Shown here in pieces: positions 1 to 10,900 of a stretch of DNA of 64,000 bases. The translations under genes were made by a program, and so were the position numbers. The notes under the pieces were generated by a model, which saw nothing but the letters and a program-made list of their open reading frames with translations, did not search any database and had not been told where the DNA came from. Position 1 is the stretch's first letter, and each line of letters opens with the position of its first letter. The stretch is from Gnetum montanum (Eukaryota > Streptophyta > Gnetopsida > Gnetales > Gnetaceae): contig MNCI01033307.1 of the NCBI GenBank assembly GCA_015680685.1, positions 62,001 through 126,000 on the forward strand. The letters are read 5' to 3'.

Positions 1-500
1 TACCACAAGGACACCAAGAAAAAGCTTGCAAAGGAAAATGCTGAACTCAAGGTTCTCAAGGGTAAATATACTGATCATAGATCCACTGTGGAGAGCCTGG
101 CTAAAAGAATGAATGACTACCATGAGCTACAAAACATAGTCAGGAATTTCAATGTCAAACACAAACAATTCGCTACCTAGTTTGTAAATGTCAAGGAGAA
201 ATTCCCAGTAATGCTCTGTCCATGGGATATCCCCATTCTAGCCAACATTAATGATGCCGCATCAACTATGAATGATCCCTAGAGTATAGAGGACAACATG
301 AAGGCATTACTGGATGCCTTTCACCTTCCACCAAAGGTAGCAACCGTAGTAGGATAGCTATAGCCTCCTCAGCCACTACATGCATGTGAAGCTAGTGAAG
401 GCTCTTCAAAACCTTAGGAGCCTCCACCACCTAGGACTATTTGATCTTCACAACCATCTTCATGCCATCAAAGGATGTGTTGTCCAGTTTGAGTAGTCAT
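1..500 (+). pseudogene. Decayed C-terminal ORF of an LTR retroelement (coiled-coil/gag-like)
   Basis: Frame 1 reads as one continuous lysine/glutamate-rich, coiled-coil-like protein (KKKLAKENAELKVLKGKY near the start), then a segment with PWDIPILANINDAAS and a proline-rich tail. It is interrupted by TAG at 178, 280, 355, 361 and 415 and by a TGA near 442, with no TAA. The left end is cut by the window. Its position just before an LTR-like repeat suggests the last ORF of an LTR element. The family was not recognised. The stop pattern fits deaminated CAG and CGA codons. Confidence 0.5.
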
Positions 501-759
501 GTCATGGTGTTCAATTTTGTGTTATGAACACCACAAATTTTGTAATGATGTCAATCCATACACTCAGGCACTCAGTTTTGTTTTCAATTTTGTTATGTTA
601 GTTTGTTATGTCAAGTGTCAGCCAATAATCCCATACCTTTTCAATTTTGTAAGGGAACTTGGGGATGCATTATCAGTTAGTCATGGGGGTATGATGAAGC
701 ATCAAACTATCGCATCAACATAGGATTTTCTGCATTTATGGGGCCCCATCAACATAGCT

Positions 760-1560
760 CCATAATAAAGTTTATAAATATGCACTCACTTGCCATGTTT
801 ATGGGATGTCTGATCATAGGCTTAGCAAAGTTCTTGTAGTTTGTTCATTTGAGAGTTAGAATATTTTTCTTGAGTGCCCACAATAGGAGTCAAAAAGTAT
901 ATGGACCTTTATTCGAGCACTAATGTACCTAAGCACAATAGTATGAACGGCAATGAAGATGAGCCTTTTGATAAACCTTGTAGCATTTGGAAATAGATTA
1001 ATTATTTATTTATGCATTTAATGTTTTATGCAATTTTCTTTAATACTTTAAGTAATTAAATACTTAATTAGGCTAAACTAAGCTAGATTATGTAGCGATT
1101 AATTAAACACATAAGTACGATCACTTCAAGCATAACCTATAATGCTTGGTAATCCTAGCAATGCTTAACACTTGGTAACCTAGTAGTGTTGTATGCATTC
1201 AAGATGTGTACGGAAAGAGGAACTAGATGCTTATGTTATTAATTAGCAATCAGATTAATTAAATTGATTAATAAATTGAGTTTCAACTTGTTATCAATTG
1301 TAGGCAAATAAAACATTAAATAATAAAAAATCATGTGCCCCAATTACACTTAACCATACAACTAAGCTTTACAAATGTAGTTGGGAAGACAAATATCATC
1401 ACGATTAGATTTCACTTTCAAGAACCAGCATACTTAGGAACTTAAGGTCTTTAAAAAACTAATGCAATCATGGGGACAATAGATTTCATTTTCATATTAC
1501 TTACATGCCCAAGAGCATATCGAGGAGGAGAGACTGAAGAATACGAAATGCTACAAACCA
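760..1560 (+). repeat. LTR-like repeat, copy A
   Basis: Collinear with 56150-56950. Shared blocks include CTTGGTAACCTAGTAGTGT (1171-1189 here), CTTGGTAATCC-AGCAAT, TGCCCACA and GGCAATGAAGAT (GGCAATAAAGAT in the other copy). Copy B has a TATA-like promoter near its start, and copy A follows a decayed ORF, so a 3' LTR is the best reading. The ends were not resolved; the LTR may begin near 490. Confidence 0.5.
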
Positions 1561-2666
1561 TGCAAATATTGTTGGGTAGTTAAGCTAATTTTTTCATCTA
1601 CTAGTGTAACTTTTTGCATCTAAAAATTCTTTAAATTTCTCCTTTTTCTTGAAGTTCTTCTCCTTATTTCTACATTTATGTTAAAATTTCACTAAATTAT
1701 CATCCAATTTTGAATAGTAACTTTATTTTTAATTCAACTTTAGCCTTCTTAGGAATTACCATAAACACTTTATCCTTTGCCTTATTGATTTTATCCTATA
1801 ATAGTTGCAACCAAGTTATATTAACCATCATGGATGATAAGTTCATTAAATTGTTCATTGATAGAAGCTTCTTCCTGGTCTTCTTAACCTTCTCTAACAA
1901 CTCCTTCATTCTAGACTTGTAATTTCTAAATTATGTCAAACCCACAATATCACTAATAGTATTGATAGCTTTCAATTCTTGGATTTTTGATTCAAGTCAT
2001 CCACCTATGATAAAGTGTCATGTTGTATCAACTACAACTTGATAAGGCCTTTCTCTACCTTCATGCTACACATATAAAAAGTGGTTGTGTAATAATAAGA
2101 ATACATCAAAGAATGAAGAACCTTGTTATGAGTAATGGTTATGGTTATTGATGAGCTATATTTATGAATATCTTGTGTTAGCTTTTCTAGCATTGTAGTC
2201 CACTAGGTCTTTCTAAGTGAGATGTAAATATATTCATCTATAATATCCTTCTTAATCACAAACAAGAAGAAATCTGTGATTGTCTCATATTCTAAGAATT
2301 TATTTTTAAGGGTACAATTCTTTATGACCAAATCCAAATTAAATCTAAGATGTTTAGCCATGTTTTCTTAGGAATCATGACAGTTCCTCTTATTTCTAAA
2401 ACTTCAACTATGCCCTTCATCTCCAACTTATCAATTGTATTAGAGTACAAGACCTCTATAGTAGATTGATCAAAATTTCTCATAATGATTTTCATCACCT
2501 CAAACTCTACATGGGAAAGAATATAAATATAAGTTATAAAATATAAACGTAGAAGAGGTGAACCTTCTTGAAATAGCAACATAAATGCGTCTACTATTTA
2601 ATCTCCTAGTTCAAAATTTTGAACTAGTCAATAGGTTAGTTCAACCACACATTTACAAGAAGTAAA
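1561..2666. other. AT-rich intergenic DNA, no gene recognised
   Basis: Only short spurious reading frames occur, with no conserved motif seen on either strand. It probably consists of older repeat remnants downstream of the minus-strand gene. Confidence 0.5.
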
Positions 2667-3294
2667 TGTTAGGGATTTAATGTTAATATCAACCTCAACA
2701 TGAATTATACATATCCAAATATATAATCATAATGGTTTACATAAAGAGACTAATTAGGTTGTTAAGTGATTAATTATGAAGAGATACGACTATTGAATAG
2801 GATGTATCTCTTACTTTTGTTATAATTAAGAAAAGTCACTGATTGTTCTACAGAGTGTAGAAAGACACTAGATACACATGGTATAGTATAAATATCAAAA
2901 CTATTGACTCCAATGCCTATAGTTATTCTCTATTATCTTCAGTTATCTTTCTTATTCTGTGTATACTAGAGAATTGGGATCTCTATCTCTACAATTCCAC
3001 TTTTACATGTTACTTCATTTTCTTAGCATCTAACTTTAAATCACTGATGTTTGGAGAATACAGTTGAGACTTGTCACGATGTGTTTATACTAATACTTAG
3101 CAAGTTGTACTTGCACTAAGATGGACAATCTTATACCACTATTTATAGGTTAATATGTGTTCCACATCCTATAGTTTGTCATAACCATGGTTTACATAAA
3201 ATCTTGTTATCATGATTTGCATATTCATGCTACTTATTAATATTCTATTGGTTGAACTTGTTTACCTTTATCCTAAAGACTTGATTTCTTAACA
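2667..3294 (+). repeat. Copia-type LTR
   Basis: It begins TGTTAGGG and ends TTCTTAACA (short inverted TGTTA/TAACA ends). It contains a TATA-like GTATAGTATAAATATC near 2890 and is followed directly by a tRNA-Met-type primer-binding site. The first ~110 bp are homologous to 36140-36270 (shared TCAACCTCAACATG and GTTTACATAA blocks), so this is a dispersed LTR family. No second LTR of the same element was found nearby. Confidence 0.6.
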
Positions 3295-3310
3295 TGGTAT
3301 CAAATTAAAG
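3295..3310 (+). promoter_or_regulatory. Primer-binding site (initiator tRNA-Met type)
   Basis: TGGTATCAAATTAAAG immediately follows the LTR end. Copia elements usually carry TGGTATCAGAGC here, complementary to the 3' end of initiator tRNA-Met. The first eight bases match. Confidence 0.55.
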
Positions 3311-3925
3311 GTTTGCTTGATCATTCATTCATTGTTGACCATAATTGTTGTTTGCAAAAACCTATGGTAGTGGGTTGTTGGTACCATTTATTACACCATG
3401 TAATTTAAAATATTATTTATGGTGCAATATGCTTCATGCCTTAAGACATATTTTTAGTGTATATTCTAAGTTAAGCTATTTTGCAATTTTTAGCAAAAGA
3501 TCTAAAACAATTCAAGTACGCTAATTCTCATCTGTTACTATTTATGCAACTGGTTCTCTTGTTTAACCCATGTCCATGCCCTTCATTATTGACCTAAAAT
3601 CATATAATATTTTACAAATGGGATATTGCATGTTTTTTTTTTTTAATTTTTCCCCTCCATTTAATAAAGCACTACTTTGGTTAATCATGTAATTTTATTT
3701 TATTTAGTTAAATTCACTCAAACAAAAGGATGTTATGCTAAATGGCAAGGACTCTTTATCAAAGCATCCATAGACCATGGGTTGGGTTCAACCTTTAGGA
3801 TAAGTTCATTTTATAATTCATTGATTATAGTTTATACCGTAAAATTAAATTTGAAGTGCTAACTTTTAAACCATAAAATGCAAAACTATTAGTTAGGAAA
3901 AAATTTAAGATGTTCTAATGATGTT
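3311..3925. other. Residual LTR-element or intergenic DNA
   Basis: AT-rich, with a T-run near 3632-3644 and no coding region recognised. It lies between the LTR/PBS and an RNase H remnant, so it may be the deleted interior of a Copia element, although the two parts need not belong together. Confidence 0.35.
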
Positions 3926-4312
3926 CGCAGCATGAGTGGTAATTGCTTCCTTTTGGGAAGAAGTCTCATTTCTTGGACAACCAAGAAGCAAATCTCTACA
4001 GCTCTTTCAACCACAAACGTCTGCCAATAGTTGTGCTCAATTACTTTGGATGAAGGAGACTCAAAGATCTAGGAATAACCATACTAACTCCTATTTACTA
4101 TGATAACCTATTTACTATGATAACAAGAATGCCATCAACATGCCCAAGGATCCAATCCAGCATTCTCATACCAAACATATTGAGATTTGCCATCATTTCA
4201 TACGGGCACATACACAACATGGTCATGTCATACTAGAATTCATTAGAACGGAAAGTCAACTTGCTAATGCCTTCACAAAAACCCGTTAGATGAACATCCA
4301 TTGGCATTTCTA
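3926..4312 (+). pseudogene. Copia RNase H C-terminal remnant
   Basis: Across shifting frames it encodes the end of Ty1/Copia RNase H: SGNCFLLGRSLI, TTKKQ, ALSTTN, YDNKNAINMPKDPIQHSHTK, HIEICHHFIRAHT, FIRTESQLANAFTK. These match the family signature (SWxSKKQ..ALSSTEAEY, CDNxSAIxLxxNPxxHxRTKHIxxxxHFIR). Several frameshifts and stops make it inactive. The order of motifs shows plus orientation, antisense to the neighbouring gene. Confidence 0.75.
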
Positions 4313-4880
4313 TCTATAACGTTTTGTGCAACTTAAAAGATATCTTAACTTTATTAGCATTATCATCATTGTAGCATATATTTCCCTAAGAGTTGAGTTA
4401 ATTCAATCGTAGTTCAACAATCAATTAAAAGATTTAACACCTAGAGAGTTCTAACATATAAATGAATTGCCCATGGCAAAGTTATTAAATGTTTTAAGAT
4501 CTCTCTTAGTATTAAATGTTTCAAAATGTGACCGTTACATTTGTGGGTTAGGAATTTGTGTACACGTTACCTATTGGTGTTACCTATAAAAATTTAATGA
4601 GTCTATGCTGTTGTTGCTAATTCATCATAACAACCAAAAACAAAACAAAACAGAAAAACAATAAGTTTGTCGCTCGAAGATGAACTGCAGAATTCCCAAG
4701 AATGGGAACCCACTTCTAGAAAAGACGTAAGAAGTATATGGATACGATTTCTCTTCTAGAAAGAACATAGAACACAACTGAAAAGACGGTTCTGTTTGTG
4801 GCCTTGCAACACAAAATCAAAATATTTCAGCATTTCTTGTTTTATGTTCAAGTTCAGCCGTACAAACCCAAGTTTGATTG
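4313..4880 (-). other. 3' flank and probable 3' UTR of the FURRY-like gene
   Basis: It lies directly downstream of the minus-strand stop codon. The part nearest the stop (about 4670-4880) is likely 3' UTR. The lower part may be a degraded LTR, with a TATA-like ACCTATAAAAATTT near 4580 on the plus strand. No clear polyadenylation signal or transcript end could be fixed. Confidence 0.4.
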
Positions 4881-7800
4881 CTAGCCCGTCCTAGTAGCAA
4901 CAAAAGGAACCAGCCGCTTGTAATCCCTTTTTCTTCCAGGACCGTATGTATCAAGCACCCGTCCAAGTGCCAATCTTGTATTTTGTAATGCAGTTTCCCT
5001 GGAAAGTTCAGTATTCGTTTGTATAACTGCAGCATTGGAAAATATCACATTCCCAGATCCACCAGAATATTGTAAAGGACCACTCCGGGGTTTGAATGGA
5101 GTAGGAGGAACAAGAACTGGAATTTTTTCATCATATGCAGAATGACCATTTTCTATGTTCCCTGTATCAACTGGATGGCTTGACATGCTACAACTTTGTA
5201 GAAGTGATTCAAGAACACTTAAAGCTTCCCTACATAGGACACTCTCCACAAGTTGGGAGACGATTGCATAAAGCTGTGGACTTTGAGCGGTATCCATTGG
5301 AGTGTGCTGTAGAAGAGCTTTCAGCATAAGTAAAATTACCCTCTGATATTCCACAGGACCCTTTTCTAAGAGTCGGAGTAAATGCCCAAATGCAAGGGCA
5401 GAGTAACGAGGAAACCACTCAGCACACAAGGGACGTGCAACATAATTTAACAGTTCCATCATATTCATTACCTGACCTTCAGCATATGCAGAAAATATGG
5501 TTGCAAGCTCCTGTAAGCCTTTTGCCTTGCACCAGTGAGATAAATTCAGAGCAACTGAACGAGCCTTCTGATACTGTTGCTGGAGTGGAGATTCAAAACC
5601 AATGATAGGATCCTTTTCTTTCTGAAGTTGCAAAGCTAACCAAGGCAGCAATCCAACAATATGCATGAGAAGCCTGGTCTCCGAAGCACCAAATATACAA
5701 TCACATGACTGCAACGTTATCCTTGACAGAACTTCAATAGCAGATGCATGGCTGACAGTAGACATAAGACCCTTCAGTACTAAGGGTTGAACTCCTTCAA
5801 AAGCTGGGGCTTTCTCTGCTGCTGCTCCGATTCCATCTTCGGTGGTGTTGCGGGTTGCTTCAAAGCCCTTGGAATCCAACCTACCCAAGTCCTTATCTTG
5901 CTGACTGGTTTCGAATTCATCCCTTGGCATGCTGGACAAAAGAACATTCTCAGTTGTGCGATCTCGAAAAGATAATCTGTCAAGAATTCGAGCAAAGAGT
6001 TCTAGCACATGGCTATAAACATGTACAAAATCTGTATGCATCATTGCCACACAACCCCAGAATAGTTGTGGGTATAAAATAACCTTCTCAGGTTCCATGG
6101 TCTCAACCATGACCTGTAAAGTCAGCAGTATCTCCATTACAAAACCAAGGACTTGAGATGTTGGATTGCTGAAGCATCTATGCAAACATCTCAAGAGGGA
6201 TACACAAGTATCACTGGTCACACTTGGCCGCAATGCACGGTATATTTGATGTGAACGACAAGCTAGATGCCGGGAAGCACATTCCATAGCCCATTTTAGA
6301 GCCTCTGCTCCCCAAAGCTCACGTAGATCACCTTGGAAAAATATGGCATCTACAACACTAAGCACCAGAGCAGATAACAATGCTGCACTTGGAAGCTCTG
6401 TTCGAGTTAACGTCATGTCCTCGTTCTCCCACATTATGCTCCCCTTCTTCGACTGCACATACTTAATCAGACTAACTACTTGCTGTTTATACTCATCTTC
6501 CCCTTGATCCCCAACACCATACAATTCAAGATGTCTTCCTGCAAGGGAGTAGAGCAAGTTAACCAGAAGATGTTGACAATGTTCAAGAACAATATCCTCT
6601 GAGCTATCCATGGATACAAATGTGACATGGAACAACAATGGCAGGTGACCTCGGAAATCTTCATCATTTTCATATGCAATTTCTGCTAAAAGAATCAATG
6701 CTATGTCTGCACGCGAAAGCCAGTGATTAGGCACCTGTAATGCAGACTGCAATTCACCTGCATATACAGCCGGAGCCCCAGCTCGAGACTCTTCAAAAGA
6801 ATTGGGAGTATCAACAAAATAATCACCACTGTCCCTTGACATGTGCCGGCTTTTCATGCTACCCGTAGAGCTTCTTACACCCACTAATGGACCAGACATT
6901 GTTGTCAAAGGACCTGAACCTGTAAAAAGTTGCCCAGATCTTCCTGTATGTAATTCTGACATGGTATTAAGAGGCCCTGACATGCTTCTACCGGTTGCAG
7001 TTCTCCAACTGAGATTGCCGCTGGCATTGCGAAGAGGACCCTCTAAGGAATTTCGGACCACTAAAGGTGACATGTGCGGTTGTTGCTCTATAATTTGCAT
7101 TGGAATGGGACCTTGAGAAAATTCCAAGACTTGGTTCACGTGTTCAGCCTCTAAAATGCTATCATTTGGTCTCTTTACTTGTTCCGGGTAATCTTCGAGC
7201 ATTCTCTGTGAAAGTTCATATACCATATGATCAATGGTCTGCTGTGGACACATTCGGGCCAAGTATAAACTTATTCTCTTAGCCACTGAAAAATATGTTG
7301 CAAAAGCTACACTGATCTCACCAGTTGCATTGGAATCACAGTCTTCAATTCCCTTTGTTATCAAAAAATCTAATACAGGAATAATGTTTTTCGATTTTTT
7401 AGCTATTGTGCTCCATAGCTTCTCTATCTCATCTGGAAATTGATCAGCATGCCGCCATGTAACATAATAAAGGCTTTTAAGTAATCGTTCACTCCATCCA
7501 TCTTCATCAACCAAAACAAAATTCAGATTTTCAATCCAAGGGGCCATGCATGTCAAAACCTGATGCTGAGCAATTATATCTACTGCATCAAGCTGTCTTT
7601 GCATAATTTCCTCACACAATAGTTCACTAAGCTCTGGATGTTCTTTTGCAAGCTTTGCAGACAGTTGATACTGGAACTGCTGATACGAATCTGGAAGACT
7701 TCCAACAACTGCTGCTCTGTATCGACCAGCACCTTCACTTTGCTCTGCCCATACTCTGATGGAAAGAGTTTCAAGCATTTGCAACGCATCATCTCTTACT

Positions 7801-7940
7801 TGCCTTGATTGATCTACCACTTTATAAAGGATAAGGCTCAACAATCTCTGAATTTCGCATCTAAGATGTTCTTGCCTCATGTAAACCTCTGCCAGCACAG
7901 TAAAGTAACCATCTGCAATGGATGGATCTGAGGAGTAGCA
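4881..7940 (-). CDS. FRY: FURRY-like gene, terminal exon (3060 nt) with stop codon
   Basis: The largest exon: 1,019 codons plus stop, with no internal intron. It starts [13 protein letters not shown] after acceptor TTGCAG and contains [39 protein letters not shown] and [21 protein letters not shown] Ser/Gly/Thr-rich linker follows (about 6830-7080), then [39 protein letters not shown] and [17 protein letters not shown], and the end is [11 protein letters not shown]. It holds the middle and C-terminal conserved blocks of the family. Confidence 0.95.
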   Translation of the reverse strand, partial: CYSSDPSIADGYFTVLAEVYMRQEHLRCEIQRLLSLILYKVVDQSRQVRDDALQMLETLSIRVWAEQSEGAGRYRAAVVGSLPDSYQQFQYQLSAKLAKEHPELSELLCEEIMQRQLDAVDIIAQHQVLTCMAPWIENLNFVLVDEDGWSERLLKSLYYVTWRHADQFPDEIEKLWSTIAKKSKNIIPVLDFLITKGIEDCDSNATGEISVAFATYFSVAKRISLYLARMCPQQTIDHMVYELSQRMLEDYPEQVKRPNDSILEAEHVNQVLEFSQGPIPMQIIEQQPHMSPLVVRNSLEGPLRNASGNLSWRTATGRSMSGPLNTMSELHTGRSGQLFTGSGPLTTMSGPLVGVRSSTGSMKSRHMSRDSGDYFVDTPNSFEESRAGAPAVYAGELQSALQVPNHWLSRADIALILLAEIAYENDEDFRGHLPLLFHVTFVSMDSSEDIVLEHCQHLLVNLLYSLAGRHLELYGVGDQGEDEYKQQVVSLIKYVQSKKGSIMWENEDMTLTRTELPSAALLSALVLSVVDAIFFQGDLRELWGAEALKWAMECASRHLACRSHQIYRALRPSVTSDTCVSLLRCLHRCFSNPTSQVLGFVMEILLTLQVMVETMEPEKVILYPQLFWGCVAMMHTDFVHVYSHVLELFARILDRLSFRDRTTENVLLSSMPRDEFETSQQDKDLGRLDSKGFEATRNTTEDGIGAAAEKAPAFEGVQPLVLKGLMSTVSHASAIEVLSRITLQSCDCIFGASETRLLMHIVGLLPWLALQLQKEKDPIIGFESPLQQQYQKARSVALNLSHWCKAKGLQELATIFSAYAEGQVMNMMELLNYVARPLCAEWFPRYSALAFGHLLRLLEKGPVEYQRVILLMLKALLQHTPMDTAQSPQLYAIVSQLVESVLCREALSVLESLLQSCSMSSHPVDTGNIENGHSAYDEKIPVLVPPTPFKPRSGPLQYSGGSGNVIFSNAAVIQTNTELSRETALQNTRLALGRVLDTYGPGRKRDYKRLVPFVATRTG

Positions 7941-10900
7941 CTGCAACAAAGTAACCACGTATCTATTTAGTAATCATGAACGTGTCAAGTTTCCTGGAAT
8001 AAGACGTAGGATGAAGTAATAAGAATAGATCCCGAAAGATACTGCAGTAATGTAATATCTAAGCCTAAGAATAAAAAGTGCTGGAATAGGACAAATATAG
8101 GCAACCCTAAATAGATAGATAGAATGAGATGCATGTGAGGGAAGACCATTTACCCAAAAAAAAAAGTATACACCTACTTTTCATATTGAGTACTAACAAA
8201 ATTCATACTCAATAGTTAAATACCTGATCGATGCAGGCAGGGAACAAATCCAAGTTACTCTGCAGAAGATTCATTAGAGCAGTCTTGGCAAGGGCGGCTC
8301 TGGACTGACCTCTTTGCCTATCCCTTACTCCACCTAAGAACTTGGAATGTGATGGTGTTCTTGGATCCAATGGAGAAAACCCAACATTTATTTTCGAATG
8401 TGGCTCGAGAAAGAGGCCATTAATCCAAGAAACCACCCGGCCAGTCATCTTTCTGGTACCCTCATAAAAGCATGGCCCGTACAGCAAAGCAGCCATGGCA
8501 TTCATGGAGACCCAGTGAATTGCTTCAAGCTGATCGTTTAATTCTTTCTCAAGAGACAACCTTTCAGTTGACTCTTTGGTTTTCATGTGTAATGATGCTT
8601 TATAGCGCTCAATCTCTCGGCGGTAATCACCTCCAGTCTCGTGAGCCCAAACATTGTTTGTATCATCACTCCACGAAGAAAGAAGATCAAACAAACGTTT
8701 ACGGGTCCGGGTGTCAAACCTCTCAGAGTTGCATTTTACCAACTCTGGAGCCAATGTTCTCAACACAGAGGCAAGGGCAAAGCGTAAGGGCTGCACATCT
8801 GGGAAACTTTCTGATGGTGCACTTGCAACTTGGTGCATGGTCTCCTCAATAAACTTCAAAAATTGGAAGCGCAGGTCAGGCTTTCGAACTAGCATTCCAG
8901 GCCATATGTTCTCTGCAACCATCCTGTATACATTGGCCACATGCACTCGTGAATCCACCTCTCTTCGAAGCTTCGGACTCTGAGAAAATCACAACAATGG
9001 AGATTTGTAAACCTCAAATTTAACTCAAGTGAGTATATTTCTGTTTTTGATTGAAATATAATCCACAGGAATTTTCACCTTCCATTTTGACCTTGCCTCT
9101 GTCTCCAACACAGACTCTTCAAGGTACGATGTCAGGTCACGGAACATGACTTCACAAACTTCCCAGTGACAATGGCCTAATGCCAATGTAGCGTAATACT
9201 GATTGACGCATCGACAATATGTTAGATTGGACAAATAAAATAACTGAAAATAAAAACATAAAGCAATGCTATTCTGGCTTCAATGTCCGAAATATAATAA
9301 TCAAACATTTCCTGTAATTTGAAATAAATATAAACTAAAACATGGTATTAAGAAAGATGGTTACAAGGAAATGCATTTAAGTAAGTCATGTATAGTTGGG
9401 CAACTGTGGTTGCACAACGGATAGTGAATAACGTCACAGAAACTCTATGCTGCACACATCAAGTTTTCATAACCTGTGTGACACTGATAATGTTTGCATG
9501 CACGAGTTACAAACTGACTAAATAACGGTGAAAAGATGACCTTTAAGTTGACTGATATTCCTTCTTCTAGCGTCAAAACCCAGTTTAAGTGTTAAGTTGT
9601 TCCAACAGGGTCAACATCAAGGTTAGGATGTTTATTATATCCATCCTATAAATTGATTATCCCATTTTTCAGATGCGTATGATAATCTTAGGTCCTAGAA
9701 GCTTCGTCCATAGATCATCACCGTCTTTTGTACATCGTCAGTCCAAGCCATTCAAGCACACAGAGCATAATGCATGACTCTGGATAGAACTATTGCTATC
9801 CATCAAAACTGGAGGTTCTCCAATGTCATTTTACGTAGGGTACAATCAAGTTAGTATACATCTGTAGCCTGACATTCCATTGAGCTCAGGGAAAGTTGAG
9901 CTTAGGTAAAGTTGCCTGCTTGAAGCTTCCTTGAATACCACAGAAACTGGTTGTGATAGTCAAGCATTGCCATTTAAGTTAACTGGTTCTTGTGATTGAC
10001 CTTTTATCTTGTTCGTTTATTGGGATTGTTTTTCTTAATTAACAACAGTTTTACTTTCCCTAAAACTAATCATTCTGCCTATTAAAATTAAGTTTTCCCT
10101 TCTTTTCCCAACTAATTGTTTTTATTGTTTTAAAACTGTTACCTGCTACATCTGAACTAGCCATTAACTGTAATGTTATTTATTCTCTCTCTTATACTTG
10201 AGAAATCAATTGGAACTGATGATGAATCTATCAGTATTCAAAACATCTTTCAAGGAAATAATTTGCAAGCTATGGATGGTACAAAAAATGCTCACAGCTT
10301 ACCATGAGTATCTTTCAGCCAAAGAAAGCAGAATGGCAGCAACAAAGGACAAAATGTATTACAACAGAATACAACCATGGCTGCCTAGCGTGTTATTACA
10401 AAGCCCATCCAAACATGATACACTATCATTAATTTATTATACTGGTTTAGAGCAGCACCAATGAATATAGTATGATTCAAAACATCTTGCAACTTGCAAA
10501 GAAATAATATGCAAGTTATGGATGGTACAAAGCATGCTCGCAACTTATCACAACTTACCATGAGTATCTTTCAGCAAAAGAAAGCATAATGATGGCAACA
10601 AAGGACAAAATGTATTACAGCATAACATAACCATGGCCGTTGTAAACACAAAACAGCATAAAGTAGCAATAGAGACGGTTACCATATTGTAATTGTTCAC
10701 AGTTTGTAATGCAATGCAAATTAGCAGTGAACATGACATTGAACTTACAATTTGCTGTTCAGAGCCATGTTTAAGTGATGGGTAGATTGAACGAAACATA
10801 TCCACCTCTGGACCTGGGCCTTGTGGTGGGCAAGAGCATGCAAACATGGAATACATGTGCCATTGATCCAGTTTATTATCAGAATCATGTACTTGTATCT

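Noticed and set aside
6841-7443. Overlapping open frames on the plus strand of the terminal FURRY exon
   Set aside because: They are antisense shadows of a strongly conserved coding exon, with no independent motif or codon pattern.
8472-8983. Two plus-strand frames of 109-126 codons opposite the 756-nt exon
   Set aside because: They mirror the conserved minus-strand exon and show no recognisable domain.
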